A stretch of 60,000 bases of DNA from Polytrichum commune (GCA_950295325.1 OX485807.1:14227001-14287000), one strand, 5' to 3'; counted from the first letter of the stretch, positions 24,610 to 34,980 are shown. Translations and numbers: made by a program. Notes: generated by a model not told the origin, from the sequence alone.

Positions 24610-24720
24610 TGTCGTGTAAACTAAGATCGTTAAACACAACAGATCGAGTGTCGTCATCAACATCAATTAGCAAAATAAACATAGCAAACTAATATGCTAA
24701 ACAACCACCTTTTCAAGTGC
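24610..24720 (+). repeat. Second direct copy of the 105-bp TGTCGTG repeat
   Basis: Nearly identical to 24068-24173 and, inverted, to 33680-33783. It begins two bases after the CGTGACA end of the preceding unit and stops at TTTTCAAG, so it looks like a truncated terminal repeat. Confidence 0.75.
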
Positions 24721-25043
24721 CCCCCCTAGCAGATAAGGAGCCCCTCCAATCAGCTAGGAACAAACACACTCATCGGTAGAGATGTGGAACATGATGAAGT
24801 TGTTGCTACATCTGTATATATCCATATTGGGTAGTGGTAATCTAAGGAATTAGACTCATGGTTGAGGAAGTAACCCAAGAACTGTAGGTTGGGTGCAATG
24901 TGAGCCCCATCCTTAATCGCCTTCAACAATTTATGTTGAATTCTTTGATTACTCTCCCAATGTGATTTTCAATCCCATAAAACTTCCGACCAACTAGATA
25001 ACAACTTCACCACTAAGACATGTGACAAACATCCACAAAGTCC
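24721..25043. other. 3' non-coding part of the retrotransposon
   Basis: Lies between the PHD-finger stop and the repeats at the element's 3' side. It contains a C-tract at 24720-24727 that reads GGGGGGG on the element strand. No coding segment is seen. Confidence 0.4.
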
Positions 25044-25085
25044 TCAATCATGACCATTAACAGCCATGAAGTCGGAGGCTTTCCG

Positions 25086-25220
25086 ACAATGAGGACAAAC
25101 CCAATTGCCAAAAGGAAGAGTAAAAAAAAGAGGTATCAAACATGTCATGTGCCATCCACGTTGACAATGGTCGCACAATAACATTGTTGCAGTTTCTTTC
25201 TTCTCTCCACACACATTACA
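25086..25220 (-). pseudogene. PHD finger at the C-terminus of the integrase
   Basis: A complete Cys4-His-Cys3 set within the last open segment (25754-25044): C179-x2-C182, C194-x2-C197, H202-x2-C205 and C220-x2-C223, with the Trp two residues before the seventh ligand (NWVC). This is the PHD-finger spacing; such fingers read histone H3 tails. It follows the integrase core and a basic linker without a frame change and ends 11 codons before the stop. In chromoviruses this position is taken by a chromodomain, so a chromatin-targeting role is inferred. The finger itself has no internal stop. Confidence 0.85.
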
Positions 25221-25229
25221 AGGCAGACC

Positions 25230-26330
25230 CTGTGGTATAACCACCAACTCGGGATGCACAGAGCCGTCAATGGGAAGGTGACATGGAGCACAATTCTTTG
25301 AATGCTCACGACATTCCCGTCCATCCTTGCCTTCAAGCAATAATATACCACTTGGTAACACATCTTTTACCCGCAAAATTGTGCGCCCAGCCTTGACATC
25401 CAATGTCGTAGGCGCCCCCCGTTGCAAGTAAACATAATCCCCCTTGGAAAATCTACGAACTTGAGGTCGATAAGCTCCACTGCGGATCCGGACATACCGT
25501 AATGTATCACGATGTTGAGCTATATTTAAGTTCTCCATGGCCATAGGCATGGCCTTTTGAAAGAACTCTGCTCGGTCATGAAGACATTGAGCCCAAACAT
25601 CTGGATCATCCAAGTTTACCACAGAAGCCAATTTCTCTCGCACAGAGTTAGGTAAAATTGGTTCCCGTCTATACAAGAGTTGGTAAGGACTATAAGATGC
25701 CAAAGATACTTGCCTGCTGAAACGGTAACCCATTGCTATCCATGGTAACATCAAGTCCTAATCGCGATGGTTGCCATGAAGCAACCCATACTTCCGCAAA
25801 CCGCGCTTGACAGCCTGAACAACTCATTCAGCTAAGCCATCTGCCTCAGGGTGATCTCTGGAGGTTGTTCGATGATCAATCAAAGCCTTGGTACACAAAG
25901 CCTTGAAAGATCCAAGAAATTCTCTCCCTTGATCCGTCAACACCTCTGCAGGTGCTCCAAACCGTGCCAAAACTCGATCAAGAAATGCCATAGCTGCCAA
26001 TTCTGAGGAATTTTAAGGAAGAGCCACGAGTTCAATCCACTTACTAAAATGCTCCACCATCACAAGTACATACTTTGCCCCGCGTGGAGTGATAGTAAGC
26101 GGTACGGTAAAATCCAAAGACCAATGATATCCCAAGCCCATAATAGGTAAAGGCTGAAGTTGAGGTGATAAAGTATTAAAACTTGACCTGACCCGGTCAC
26201 ATACTTCACACCGGGAAACATAAGTGGCAACCTGTTGATACATACCAGTCCACCAATATTGATTGCGCAACATAGAGTGTGTCCTTCGCACTCCAAAATG
26301 TCCAAGCTCCTCGTGCACTTGCCGCACTAA
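25230..26330 (-). pseudogene. Integrase of the DNMT3-carrying element
   Basis: The HHCC zinc-binding segment (HEELGHFGVRRTH then CEVCDRV) is followed by the DDE core: first Asp in SLDFTV, second in LTDQGREF, Glu in the GLAE segment after HPEADG. The Gly-Asp-Tyr-Val segment (about 25440) belongs to the C-terminal DNA-binding part. The frame is interrupted by TAA at 26015-26013, TGA at 25826-25824 directly after the catalytic Glu, and TAG at 25760-25758. Both of the last two fall at positions normally conserved in the family. The enzyme cannot be made from this copy. Confidence 0.88.
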
Positions 26331-26679
26331 AGAAGCTCTTTGATATGGCCTTGGAACGATGCACCTCGTTCCGTTTGGCCACACACGAAATAACAAGCCG
26401 TTTGCCCAACGAAACCTTGTTATTCGATGACTAACTCTATCTCGCTCCATAGCAGATAGTCCGAGAAGAAATATCCCTTGTTGAAGTTTGTGCAAGACCG
26501 TCTGGTCTTCCCACACATCACTAACAACGAGAGATTTATCAATATCCTCATTTTGTTGTTCCATAAGGATCTCAGCAGCCAATCCCGACATCATTGTGAG
26601 ATATGTGGCAACATGCCAACCTGACACTGCCTCACGATCATAATTTCCATGCCACCTGGCTCCAGTTAAATCCTCATCT

Positions 26680-27110
26680 GAAGGGCTTGGATTGCGAGAC
26701 AATCCGTCTGAATCCAAGTTGGCAATTCCTGCTCGGTGGACAATTTCAAAGTCATATTCTTGAAGTAACAATGCCCACCTAGCAAGTTTCCCGGTGAATT
26801 TATCTGATTCCATAAGCCATTTTAAAGGCTGATGATCAGTCACCAAAGTAAATTTTTGCTCATACAAATAAGGTCGAAAATGTGCAATGGCCCAGACGGC
26901 CGCCAAGGCCTTGCCTTCATAAGAAGAATAATTAGATTCAACACTATTATTGCTTCTAGATACATAAGCCACCACATATTCCTTTCCCTCTACATCTTTC
27001 TGTGTCAATACCGCTCCCAATCCCACTGCACTCCAATCCGTGTGCAATTGAAAAGCTCTAGACACATCCGGGCGTCGAAGTACTAGCGCTGAACCGAGCC
27101 TCTGCTTCAA
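26680..27110 (-). pseudogene. RNase H domain of the DNMT3-carrying element
   Basis: A Ty3/gypsy-type RNase H fused after reverse transcriptase. Visible landmarks are the first Asp in LHTDWSAVGLGAVL, the Glu in YEGKALAAVW, the Asp in VTDHQPLKWL and a late Asp in LDSDGLSRNP. The block is open throughout. It is separated from reverse transcriptase only by a TAA at 27125-27123 in the same frame. It removes the RNA strand during reverse transcription. Confidence 0.88.
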
Positions 27111-27122
27111 TGTATCAAATGC

Positions 27123-28175
27123 TTATTGTTGTTCCCGACTCCAAATCCATGGTTGGTTTTTACACGTGAGAATGGTGAGAGGTTTGGCAATCAAACTAAA
27201 TTTTTTGACAAACCTTCTATAATAATTTGCCAATCCTAGAAATGTCCGAAGTCGTGGTACATCACTAGGTGCGGGAATTTTGTGCAAAACATCCACCTTC
27301 GCCTGTTGCACACCAAGACCGCCAGGAACAATCATGTGGCCTAAATAGGGCAATTGATCATGGAAAAACTTACATTTGTCATGATATAAACAGAGTCCCC
27401 ACAGTTGTAGTTGTTCAAATACCGCTTGCAAATGTCTCACATGATCATGTGGACTATTACTAAAGATGATAACATCATCAATGTAACATCTAGCAAACGG
27501 CAAACCAGCCAATAATTGGTCCATCACCCGCTGAAATTCAGCTGGTGCATTCTTGAGACCAAATGGCAAAAATTTCCAATGATAAAGTTGATCCTTGCCA
27601 TCTTTATCAATTTCCCAAAATGCGGTCTTCACCCGATTACCCAACAACAAAGGTAATTGATGATAACCAAACCTTAAATCCAGAGTGCTGAAGATTCTAG
27701 CAAATCCCAGTGCATCAGACAACTCCTCTGGCATCGGCATTGGATATCGATCCGACTTGGTCTTGCGGTTGACTGGACGATAATCACCACACATCTGTTT
27801 TTCCGTCTAGTTGCCAAAGATATCTTTCTTTGAAGGCATAACCATGGCACAAGCATACTCTCCATTGGAGAGTTCAATCAATTCCGCTGCCAATAATTCT
27901 TGACATCGAGTTTGAACACCCAACCTTTCAGATGTACTAAGTCTGTACGGCCGTCTAAAAATAGGATGGTCGTCCTCGAGTTGAATACGAACATGTTTAC
28001 CTTTATATCTTTCAAGATCATAAAGACTAAAGGCAAAACAATTACGGTAAGAGCGAATAAATGCCCGTACCTTTCGTGCTTCGGCACCAGTAAGTTTTGG
28101 CCCCACTTCAATTGGCCAATCGTCAAACTCCGTGGTTTCCTTCTTCATAGAAGGATTGCCACTTGGTGCCAGCAC
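27123..28175 (-). pseudogene. Reverse transcriptase of the DNMT3-carrying element
   Basis: The N-terminal part (28175-27810) carries a Ty3/gypsy RRPYRLS-like entry motif and MVMPSKKD. The main part has CGDYRPVN, DRYPMP, FSTLDLRFGYHQ, LPFGLKNAPAEFQRVMD and the catalytic YIDD box (about 27480), then YLGH and FLGLANYYRRF. One TAG at 27809-27807 splits it in frame. A linker of about 130 codons, with two further stops at 28358-28356 and 28190-28188, connects it to the upstream methyltransferase. Confidence 0.92.
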
Positions 28176-28556
28176 GGCTTGTGATTGCTAGTCCGTGGAC
28201 AGAGCAACACCTTTGCCCCCATCATCTGCACTTGAATCCAGATGCGTATCTTCTCTACTACAATCAGTTTGTGTAGCTAAATAGCTACCCACATATGAAG
28301 TGTCACCAAGAAATAGAAGTGAAAACATTTTATGTGCCTTCAACTTTCCAAAATCTTAGGCCAAAACCGTAAGAACACGTTGGGCTCGAAGCTCTTCCGC
28401 AACATATTGTTTCAAAGAAAATAATTCCTCGGTGTCATTGACCTCTATGTGATCTTTGAATTGCGGCTCCATTGTCCCCTGACCATTGTTCTCTGCCCTC
28501 ATAGGAAGCAATTGGTCATCCATACGTTGTTGAGCAGCAAGACAAATTCCAATTAT

Positions 28557-29507
28557 CTACACAATGCTATTGAAATTCATAGCTTGTCCCAATAGGAAAC
28601 GTCTCTGACCTTCCTGAAGCCCATGAGCAGCCGTGGTGCCTGTAGGAAAACCCATGGCGCGTTCCCACTCATCTGCCGTAGACTCATCATGAGTTTGGCA
28701 TTTTGAATCCCAAACCATGTCTGGTCCACGATATCGAAATGCAAAAGACCGTGGATATGTCACAAAAGTAGGTAGTGCACCTCTCGGAATTCCCACCTTG
28801 TTAATTAATGCAAATGACAAGGTGTCATCCTTGGTAACTACCAAGGAAACACGATGATCATCTAAAATGTCATCCACCTTGCGATTCATAAGGAGGGGAA
28901 TGCGGGCGATCGCCGCTGAAAGCACCTGAGGTAATACCAAATTGGTCCAAAACCAACGAGGCCAATGTGTAAAGGATCCCAAGGATGCAGCATCCATAAA
29001 TGTTAAAGTACCCAAAATTTGGTTAATGTACTCACCATCCTTCACCACTTTGTGTTGTGTATCACCCAGTAATCACACATTTTCAAAAATATACCCTGGC
29101 GGAATTGATTGGTGGATAAACCACCATTGTGTGAATCGCATTAAATCCGCGAACAAACTAGACCTAGGATCATCCAAACTCTGGCCAGTTCCTGCCTGTG
29201 AATGGCCTTGACAAGGCCATTCTGCAATAATTAAATCCACGTGGCCCAATCTTCTCAAATCCTCATCACTAATCATAGTGACATCGTGAGGAAGTTGACC
29301 ACAACATCCAAGAATGGCAGAGGCTGACAATTATGCAGGGTACCTCAACAACAATTGTTGGATGTGGTTTCGGACGGCTCTGTTGGATGCATATCCATTA
29401 TCCACATGAATATATAGCCTAACTGTAATCCCAGCCTCCAACACTGCCGCCAATCCTGTGCCAATGCCCCCAAAGATTTCCACAAGGACAATACCTTCAG
29501 GTGGTGG
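28557..29507 (-). pseudogene. DNMT3-like cytosine-5 DNA methyltransferase domain inside gag-pol
   Basis: A domain of about 317 codons between protease and reverse transcriptase, in the same frame as both. Motifs are in canonical order: motif I FGGIGTGLAAVLEAGI (29489 downward) with a motif-II-like YIHVDN; motif IV AEWPCQGHS with the catalytic Cys codon at 29213-29211; motif VI FENV just before 29075; a PRWFWTNL segment equivalent to the RARYFWGNL of animal DNMT3; motif IX-like ERAMGFP; and motif X RRFLLGQAMNFNSIV at the end. The FxGIxTGL form of motif I, the FWTNL segment and the RRFLLG ending point to DNMT3. The unpermuted order excludes a DRM-type enzyme. No ADD, PWWP or UBA domain is visible. 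Stops at 29333-29331 and 29075-29073 break the domain and one at 28559-28557 ends it. Host-gene capture is inferred. Confidence 0.88.
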
Positions 29508-29569
29508 TTGCCAACAAATGGGTTGAGCAAAAGAAAATGACGATGACGTTGGAGGTGTCTCTCCAAGCC

Positions 29570-30872
29570 CCAAATCCGCTACAATGTGTCGACAATGGTC
29601 AGATAACTCCTTAGGAGTACGCCATGGTGGAGGTGGATCCTTGAAATGTCGAGCAGAAATTTGTAAAGATAGCAAAATTTGTTGTTCTGCTGCATTACAA
29701 GAGTAGTCCAATGTTTCCTCCAACAAAACTGGAGCACAAGGCAAATCGGCAACTAAACCGCTACAACCAAACATTGCCTCCGCAACCATAGTCATAGAAG
29801 TAGCTGCAAATGCTACAGGTATAAATACCTTCCTGCCATCACCAGAAGACCATCCCGGTCTAATCCATGCCTTTTCAGTCCAATTATCCAAACCAAAGCC
29901 AAGTGGATAAAAAGCTTGTTGACCAACAAATATATCATAGCTGGTAGCATTAGTAACAACACACTTCATTGACAAATGAGTGTAGGTAGGTCCTGCCCCC
30001 ACATTAAAAATCAAACGTAGAGGTGCCTTGGTGTAACTTGTTGCAAGTTCAGTGCCCCCTATTGAAGTCATAATTGTGAATGGACAAGGATCTAAGTTTG
30101 TTGGCATCAATCCAAGACTGTCAGCAAATCCTTTGCCAATCATAACCGGTTGAGCACCGGAATCCATCATAAATCTCAGTGGTGTAGTACGAATAGCAGG
30201 AATATCCGCGCGTGAAACGACAAACAAAGATTTATCGTTCATCAGCCGTACAACTCCAGGTTGTAAATTATGTCGTTCGCGAGCAGGCCTTGCAGAAATA
30301 TCTGCAAGATATGCCGCTCCCGTTGCATAATTCGAAAATGACGTGTCCACTGCTGAAATTGTTGATGGCGGAATATCAGTGTGCTTACCAAAAGCAATGA
30401 TCGCCGCATCCGCAAGGCTCGCTTGCAAATTGGCTAAGTCCTCCACCTCCTCAGCTATAGGTACGTCAACAACAGCTTGGGATACTTGAAGGGATGGCAA
30501 ATCCGCCTTACCTTCTAACATTCTCCCAGCTAAATGGAAAACTCCAGTAGGCTTGAAATCCGGAGCCATCAATTCCGAACCCGAGAAAATTGGCATATGG
30601 AGAATTTTATATGCCAATGCTTGCGTAACATCATTCGAGATGGAATCCCCATCTCTCAAAGGTACACGGTTTTTAGCCCCAACAACAGTGGTGTCTACCA
30701 ATCCAAATGAGAGAGGTAAACGTGCTTGACCAACTTGATCCGCTGATCCGGCATGGCGAGGATGTGACACCTCGTTGCTACTACCACTTGTAGAAGCCAC
30801 CACATCTGCCAATGTTTGTGATCGAGTAGAAGCCGCATCCACCACCTCTCCAGACGCCCCAAACATATACAT
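29570..30872 (-). pseudogene. Aspartic protease region of the DNMT3-carrying element
   Basis: The longest open block of the element (30872-29331, 513 codons). Residues 1-225 are a linker with no recognisable domain. The retropepsin-like part follows: MDSGAQPVMIG with catalytic Asp about residue 237, then YDIFVGQQAFYPLGF (about 312-326) in the place of the usual conserved second motif. After about 100 residues of linker the frame continues directly into methyltransferase motif I without a stop, which shows that protease and methyltransferase belong to one polyprotein. Confidence 0.82.
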
Positions 30873-30943
30873 GTCCGAATCCGAGGTGCCACCACCCGAT
30901 GTGGCTCAGAAATTTGAGCAAAACATGCAAAAGATTTGAGCTT

Positions 30944-31228
30944 TTATTCAAGCTCTGCCACCTTAGCCTCGAGACTCTGCTCCATTGGAGATTTGCCAGT
31001 GACATAACTGGCAGGCCGCATCTCAGGATGAAGTTGGAAACAATGATCCACATCGTGATTAGTGCCACCACAATGGTTACATTTCAATTGTCTCTTCTTA
31101 GAATTGTCCCCTGTCTTTACTGGTTCTATCTTTTGTTTTAATTTTCCCAAAGGCTGGGTTTTCTTCTTCTTAGGACAATTGGGATCATTCTTCGAATGAC
31201 CAGCTTCTCCACAACCCCAACAATGCAA
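30944..31228 (-). pseudogene. Gag nucleocapsid zinc knuckles
   Basis: A 94-codon block with two zinc knuckles: a CWGCGEAGH...C form with a stretched last spacing (CX2CX4HX6C) and a canonical CNHCGGTNHDVDHC (CX2CX4HX4C), separated by a Lys-rich segment. It lies in a different frame from gag upstream and pol downstream, which share a frame with each other. At least two indels, one on each side, must have occurred. It binds element RNA in the family. Confidence 0.82.
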
Positions 31229-31268
31229 AATCTTTTGCTCCTTAATGAGTTGAGTCTCAGCTAAACTA

Positions 31269-32282
31269 CTAGTAGTTGTGACAATTCTTTTTGATTTCGT
31301 TCTCTGTCATCCAGGATACCATGTCTGTGGCATCGTGTTGACAGAGAGCCCGATCACATCTCTCAACCATGGCAAACGCTTGTGCAAGCGTAGCTCTGCC
31401 TTCGTAGTCAAGGATAATCCGAGGTGATGCCAACTCAAGTAGCCGCTTGTCAATCTTAGACAAAAAGATTTTGATAAGCTGACTCTCAGCAAAAACACCT
31501 CCCGACTCAACAACAAATCGTGCGAGTCGCGTATACATGGTCCGTGGAGTGTCATCTTTCTCTCGGCGGAAATCATGAATGCGTTGCATCTGGTCTCACC
31601 GAAATCCACCATACTTCACCTCCAAATGTGCGACAAATTCAGCAAGAGGATTAAATGGAGGTCGTGGACCAACAACCGTCAATGCTGCCTGTGTAGCACG
31701 TACCATCCGTGAAAGGGTAGCCGTGCTACTGCCAGCCACTATTGGCCCAAGTGCCAATTCTTTGTCTTTTGACTCCTCCGATGGTTCCTCCTCCTTTAAG
31801 GTGGGTGGAGCTAAGGTGGCAACTGCCCCATCTTTCAGGGCTGAAATAAGCTCAACCCGGGCCTCCCAATACTGCTCCACCTCCCGAAGTTGTCGTTGAT
31901 AACCCTCTGTCCAGCGTTCATAAGTTTGGAGTGCCTCATACTCCAAATGTTGAGGCAGGAGTTCAAAGGCATATCAATCATTGAAATTGGAAGACCTTTG
32001 ACGTTTCTCCTTAATCCAGGTACGAAACCGGAATTTCCAATCGAGCAAGGAAATGCCCCCAGCTTGACCTGGAAACCGATCACGCACTGAACCGTGGTGA
32101 TCGTCCTCCATTTCGTCGAACGTGCCGACACTCCAAATCCGAAGCCTACTAGTAGTGTCCAACACCGAAATAGGCTCAAAAGCCTCGTTGGTATCTACCT
32201 CTGGCTCAAGATTTGTGGTATGCACGTCCTCCAAATAATCTGGTGATGGAGATCGATAATATCGGCTCCTAGTTTGCACCAT
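31269..32282 (-). pseudogene. Gag (capsid part) of the DNMT3-carrying element
   Basis: The frame starts at an ATG at 32282 with a basic, Tyr/Arg-rich N-terminus and runs through capsid-like sequence (FNPLAEFVAHLEVKYGGFR, then RARFV-like and LLELASPRIILDYEG segments) to 31269. It is interrupted by TGA at 31976-31974 and TGA at 31598-31596, both in frame. The pattern of an acidic N-terminal part followed by a helical capsid and zinc knuckles is usual for Ty3/gypsy gag. Confidence 0.75.
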
Positions 32283-33271
32283 AAAATAATCACTTGAGTA
32301 CCTGCAACTATCTACAAGGTAATGGCAACCTGCACCTATTGCGGGCTATCTAAATGGCAATCCCTTGCCAAATGCCAAGTGTTTATTTATGCCCCCAGAA
32401 TTCTAAAATTGTGCAAAGGTTTCGAGATTGGTAATTAAAATTAAAAAAATCAGCATTGAAAATGCTAATTTCCAAGGTGATTATGGACTCCAATCAACAA
32501 ACTAATTGCACCAATGGACTTCTAGGAAGATTCCACACAAATTAGGCTCAAATTTCACTCTGTTCGGAGTTAATTTGCTCCCAAAAACAAAAATCAGCGT
32601 TGAAATTAATAATTTCAGCAATGATTTCGAATTCCAATAAACAATCCAATTACACCATTGGATTCCTTGGCAAATTTCACACAAGATAGGCTCAAATTTC
32701 ACTCCAATCGGAGCTAGTATGCCCCCAAATTTGAACCTCAAAGTTTGTGAGAATTAAATGCCAAGTTTGAAAGGTGAAAGTAAAAATGTAAAAATGTAAA
32801 TAAAAATAAACTAAAATAAAAACAAAAACAAATAAAAAGAAGGGGAAGGCTTACCTGGCCTGGCTGGCGCCCGGCCGGCCGGCCCGGTTTGCTGCCTGGA
32901 GCTCCGGGAGCTCCAGGAGGGTCCGGTGAGCTCCGGATCCGTCCGGAGCTCAAAAAAATTAAAAACAAATCGGATTTTTTTTTGAGTTTGTTTTAAAAGA
33001 AAAAAAATTAAACTTTGCTTCCACAATTTGCAAGCAAGAAAGATGTGACTTGAGATTCCATTTGGTCTCAAGATTCAACCAACAATTCAAGAAAACACAA
33101 AGAGACACCAAAAGAGAAATGTGGAGATTTTTTTCAAAATCTTCTTGAGGGTTGCAAGGAATTGCAAACTAAGCTTTCATACACTTATATCACTCATTTG
33201 TTCCCACTACTAGGCCATTCTAGCTCAGAAATACAACCAAAAATGAAAAATAAGCCTATTGTTGTCAAGTA
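32283..33271 (-). other. 5' leader of the DNMT3-carrying element
   Basis: Non-coding DNA between gag and the 5' terminal repeat. It contains an imperfect tandem duplication of about 140-150 bp (32448-32598 and 32599-32735; both hold CACACAAR..AGGCTCAAATTTCACTC). It also has a sharply GC-rich, palindrome-rich block at 32854-32952 in otherwise AT-rich sequence, with repeated GGAGCTCC and GGCCGG elements. Confidence 0.6.
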
Positions 33272-33635
33272 TGAGGGTTTCTCTCTCCAAGCTCAAGAAA
33301 CTAAGAAGTCTCCTTACAAAGCTTAAGAAACTCTAAAATTCACACACAAGAGTCAAGCTATCTCTCACTCCACAAAGGGAGAATCCAAGAGTGCAAGTGA
33401 TGGAGAAAGAATGCAAAGGCTTTACTCATGATCTACTACACCATAGCCATAAGATAGCAACAACAAGCTCTCTCTCTCTCAAAACACACTCACAAGACTT
33501 GACTTGACAACAATGGCAAGTCAAGATGCCTTCCTCTCCACATAACCCCAATCCTATGTGGATTTCATCAATGGAGTGGATGAACAACTAACTAGGACTC
33601 CCAATGGAGTCCATAATCCATCCAAACACACGTGG
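33272..33635 (-). repeat. Candidate 5' LTR of the DNMT3-carrying element
   Basis: Direct repeat of 24177-24540 (about 98% identical). Unlike the left copy it is not preceded by the 105-bp TGTCGTG segment, and it is followed, 45 bases on, by that segment in inverted orientation. Confidence 0.7.
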
Positions 33636-33649
33636 ATGGTCGCAGGGCT

Positions 33650-33783
33650 TGTCACACACCTCATGGGTGATGGTACTTGAAGATGTGGTTGTTTAGCATA
33701 TTAGTTTGCTATGTTTATTTTGCTAATTGATGTTGATGACTACACTCGATCTGTTGTGTTTAACGATCTTAGTTTACACGACA
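33650..33783 (-). repeat. Inverted copy of the 105-bp TGTCGTG repeat
   Basis: On the minus strand this starts TGTCGTGTAAAC at 33783, follows the same 105 bases seen at 24068 and 24610, and ends TGACA at 33650. The termini match the other units of the family, so it may be a short solo unit of 134 bp. No target duplication is visible. Confidence 0.65.
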
Positions 33784-34980
33784 ATATACTTAACTACTAG
33801 TTGGAGGTGGCCTCAACTCATAGTAGTATCTAGTATATAAGCTCTAAGGTTGGGTGGAACATGCCTCTTGAATCTCATAATTTTTTGAGATACGTGACAT
33901 CATGTTACAATTTATAGTGGGGCATCATGTGTACGATATCAAATGTAACGTCGATCATATCACGAAGGCAACATCCTATTGTTTATATTTGTCATGCTTA
34001 TATCATGCAAGACAAGACACATCGGCAAGATTCACTATGGTTATTATGCACAGTCCTAGATCAATAGATACCCCTTTTGGAAACCTACATGGGTTGGTTT
34101 AGCTACATTGAATGCCTCTACGATCCACATTGATGATATTGAGGTGTGGGCCTCCAACTAACTTGAAATGCTTCCAAAGGCTGAACCGTACAACTTCTTG
34201 AGTCAAAGCACGTTCAATTTAATGTCTTCCAACGAGTGTGCGAGGGTCACATTCATCACACATAAAAGTGTGTGGGATATGTGGTAAAAAAAATAAAAAT
34301 AAAAAAACAAAACAATCTCTAGATGAGACATGAATGGTATTGTTGAAGTGTATACAGTATGATATGTATGGTAAGTTGGAAATGAGTTACATTACACATA
34401 TCTAAGGCACATACATGCAACTAGGTTTGAGTAAATGTAGTCTTATCCAAATAAATTATGGACATAATGATACAATCGTATACATGTTGTTTATTAATGG
34501 TCTTGTGATAGAAATGTAAAAACCAACATATGATGTGGAGTACATCTCTTTGTTGCATGTACGATGAAAACAACACATCTAGCATGGTGTTTTGATCACA
34601 TTCCTTCTTAAAGTATGTACCTCGTTGCCATCTCTCAAATAACCTAGTTTGCAATGCTCACGTTTCCAAAACACAAACGTAACACTCTCATCAAATTTAT
34701 TTTTTCTGAAATTTTTTTTGTGTAACATTTTATGAGTTCTAGTTACGCTCAATGATTGTTACTACATGACAAAGCTCCATGTTCACTCACAATCATGTCC
34801 AAAATTTCATATGAAGACAGAATCAAAGTTTTGACAATTTCATAGATAACTACCCAAATTGATCAGGTTCTATAGTTGCTGGATTTGTGATCACTTTACA
34901 CATGTCTTCCGGCAGTCATCCAAGTTAAGATAGGTGGGTGTTATTTGATTATTTTTCTTGATCGGATACCTGTGTTATAT
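33784..34980. other. Unassigned AT-rich DNA
   Basis: No gene, no array and no terminal repeats recognised on either strand. Confidence 0.4.

Larger units (their letters stand above)
24177..33635 (-). mobile_element. Ty3/gypsy LTR retrotransposon encoding a DNMT3-like methyltransferase and a PHD finger
   Basis: A minus-strand element of about 9.46 kb. Two direct repeats of 364 bp (24177-24540 and 33272-33635), both starting TGAGGG, flank the coding part; I counted seven differences, about 98% identity. Coding order from 32282 down: gag, zinc knuckles, aspartic protease, cytosine-5 methyltransferase, reverse transcriptase, RNase H, integrase, PHD finger. Reverse transcriptase before integrase makes it Ty3/gypsy. 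All blocks from 30872 to 25044, and gag from 32282 to 31269, share one frame, so the ancestor had a single gag-pol frame of about 2,400 codons. This copy has at least 12 in-frame stops and a frame change around the zinc knuckles. No primer-binding site matching a common plant tRNA and no clean polypurine tract could be identified, and no target duplication was found, so outer limits are uncertain. Confidence 0.85.

Noticed and set aside
28557-29507. DRM- or chromomethylase-type methyltransferase
   Set aside because: Motif order is unpermuted, unlike DRM, and no chromodomain is inserted between motifs, unlike CMT; the FxGIxTGL and FWTNL signatures fit DNMT3 better.
24177-33635. DNA transposon with terminal inverted repeats (from the inverted 105-bp units)
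   Set aside because: The coding content is entirely Ty3/gypsy gag-pol and direct repeats are present; the inverted unit is better seen as a separate or rearranged copy.
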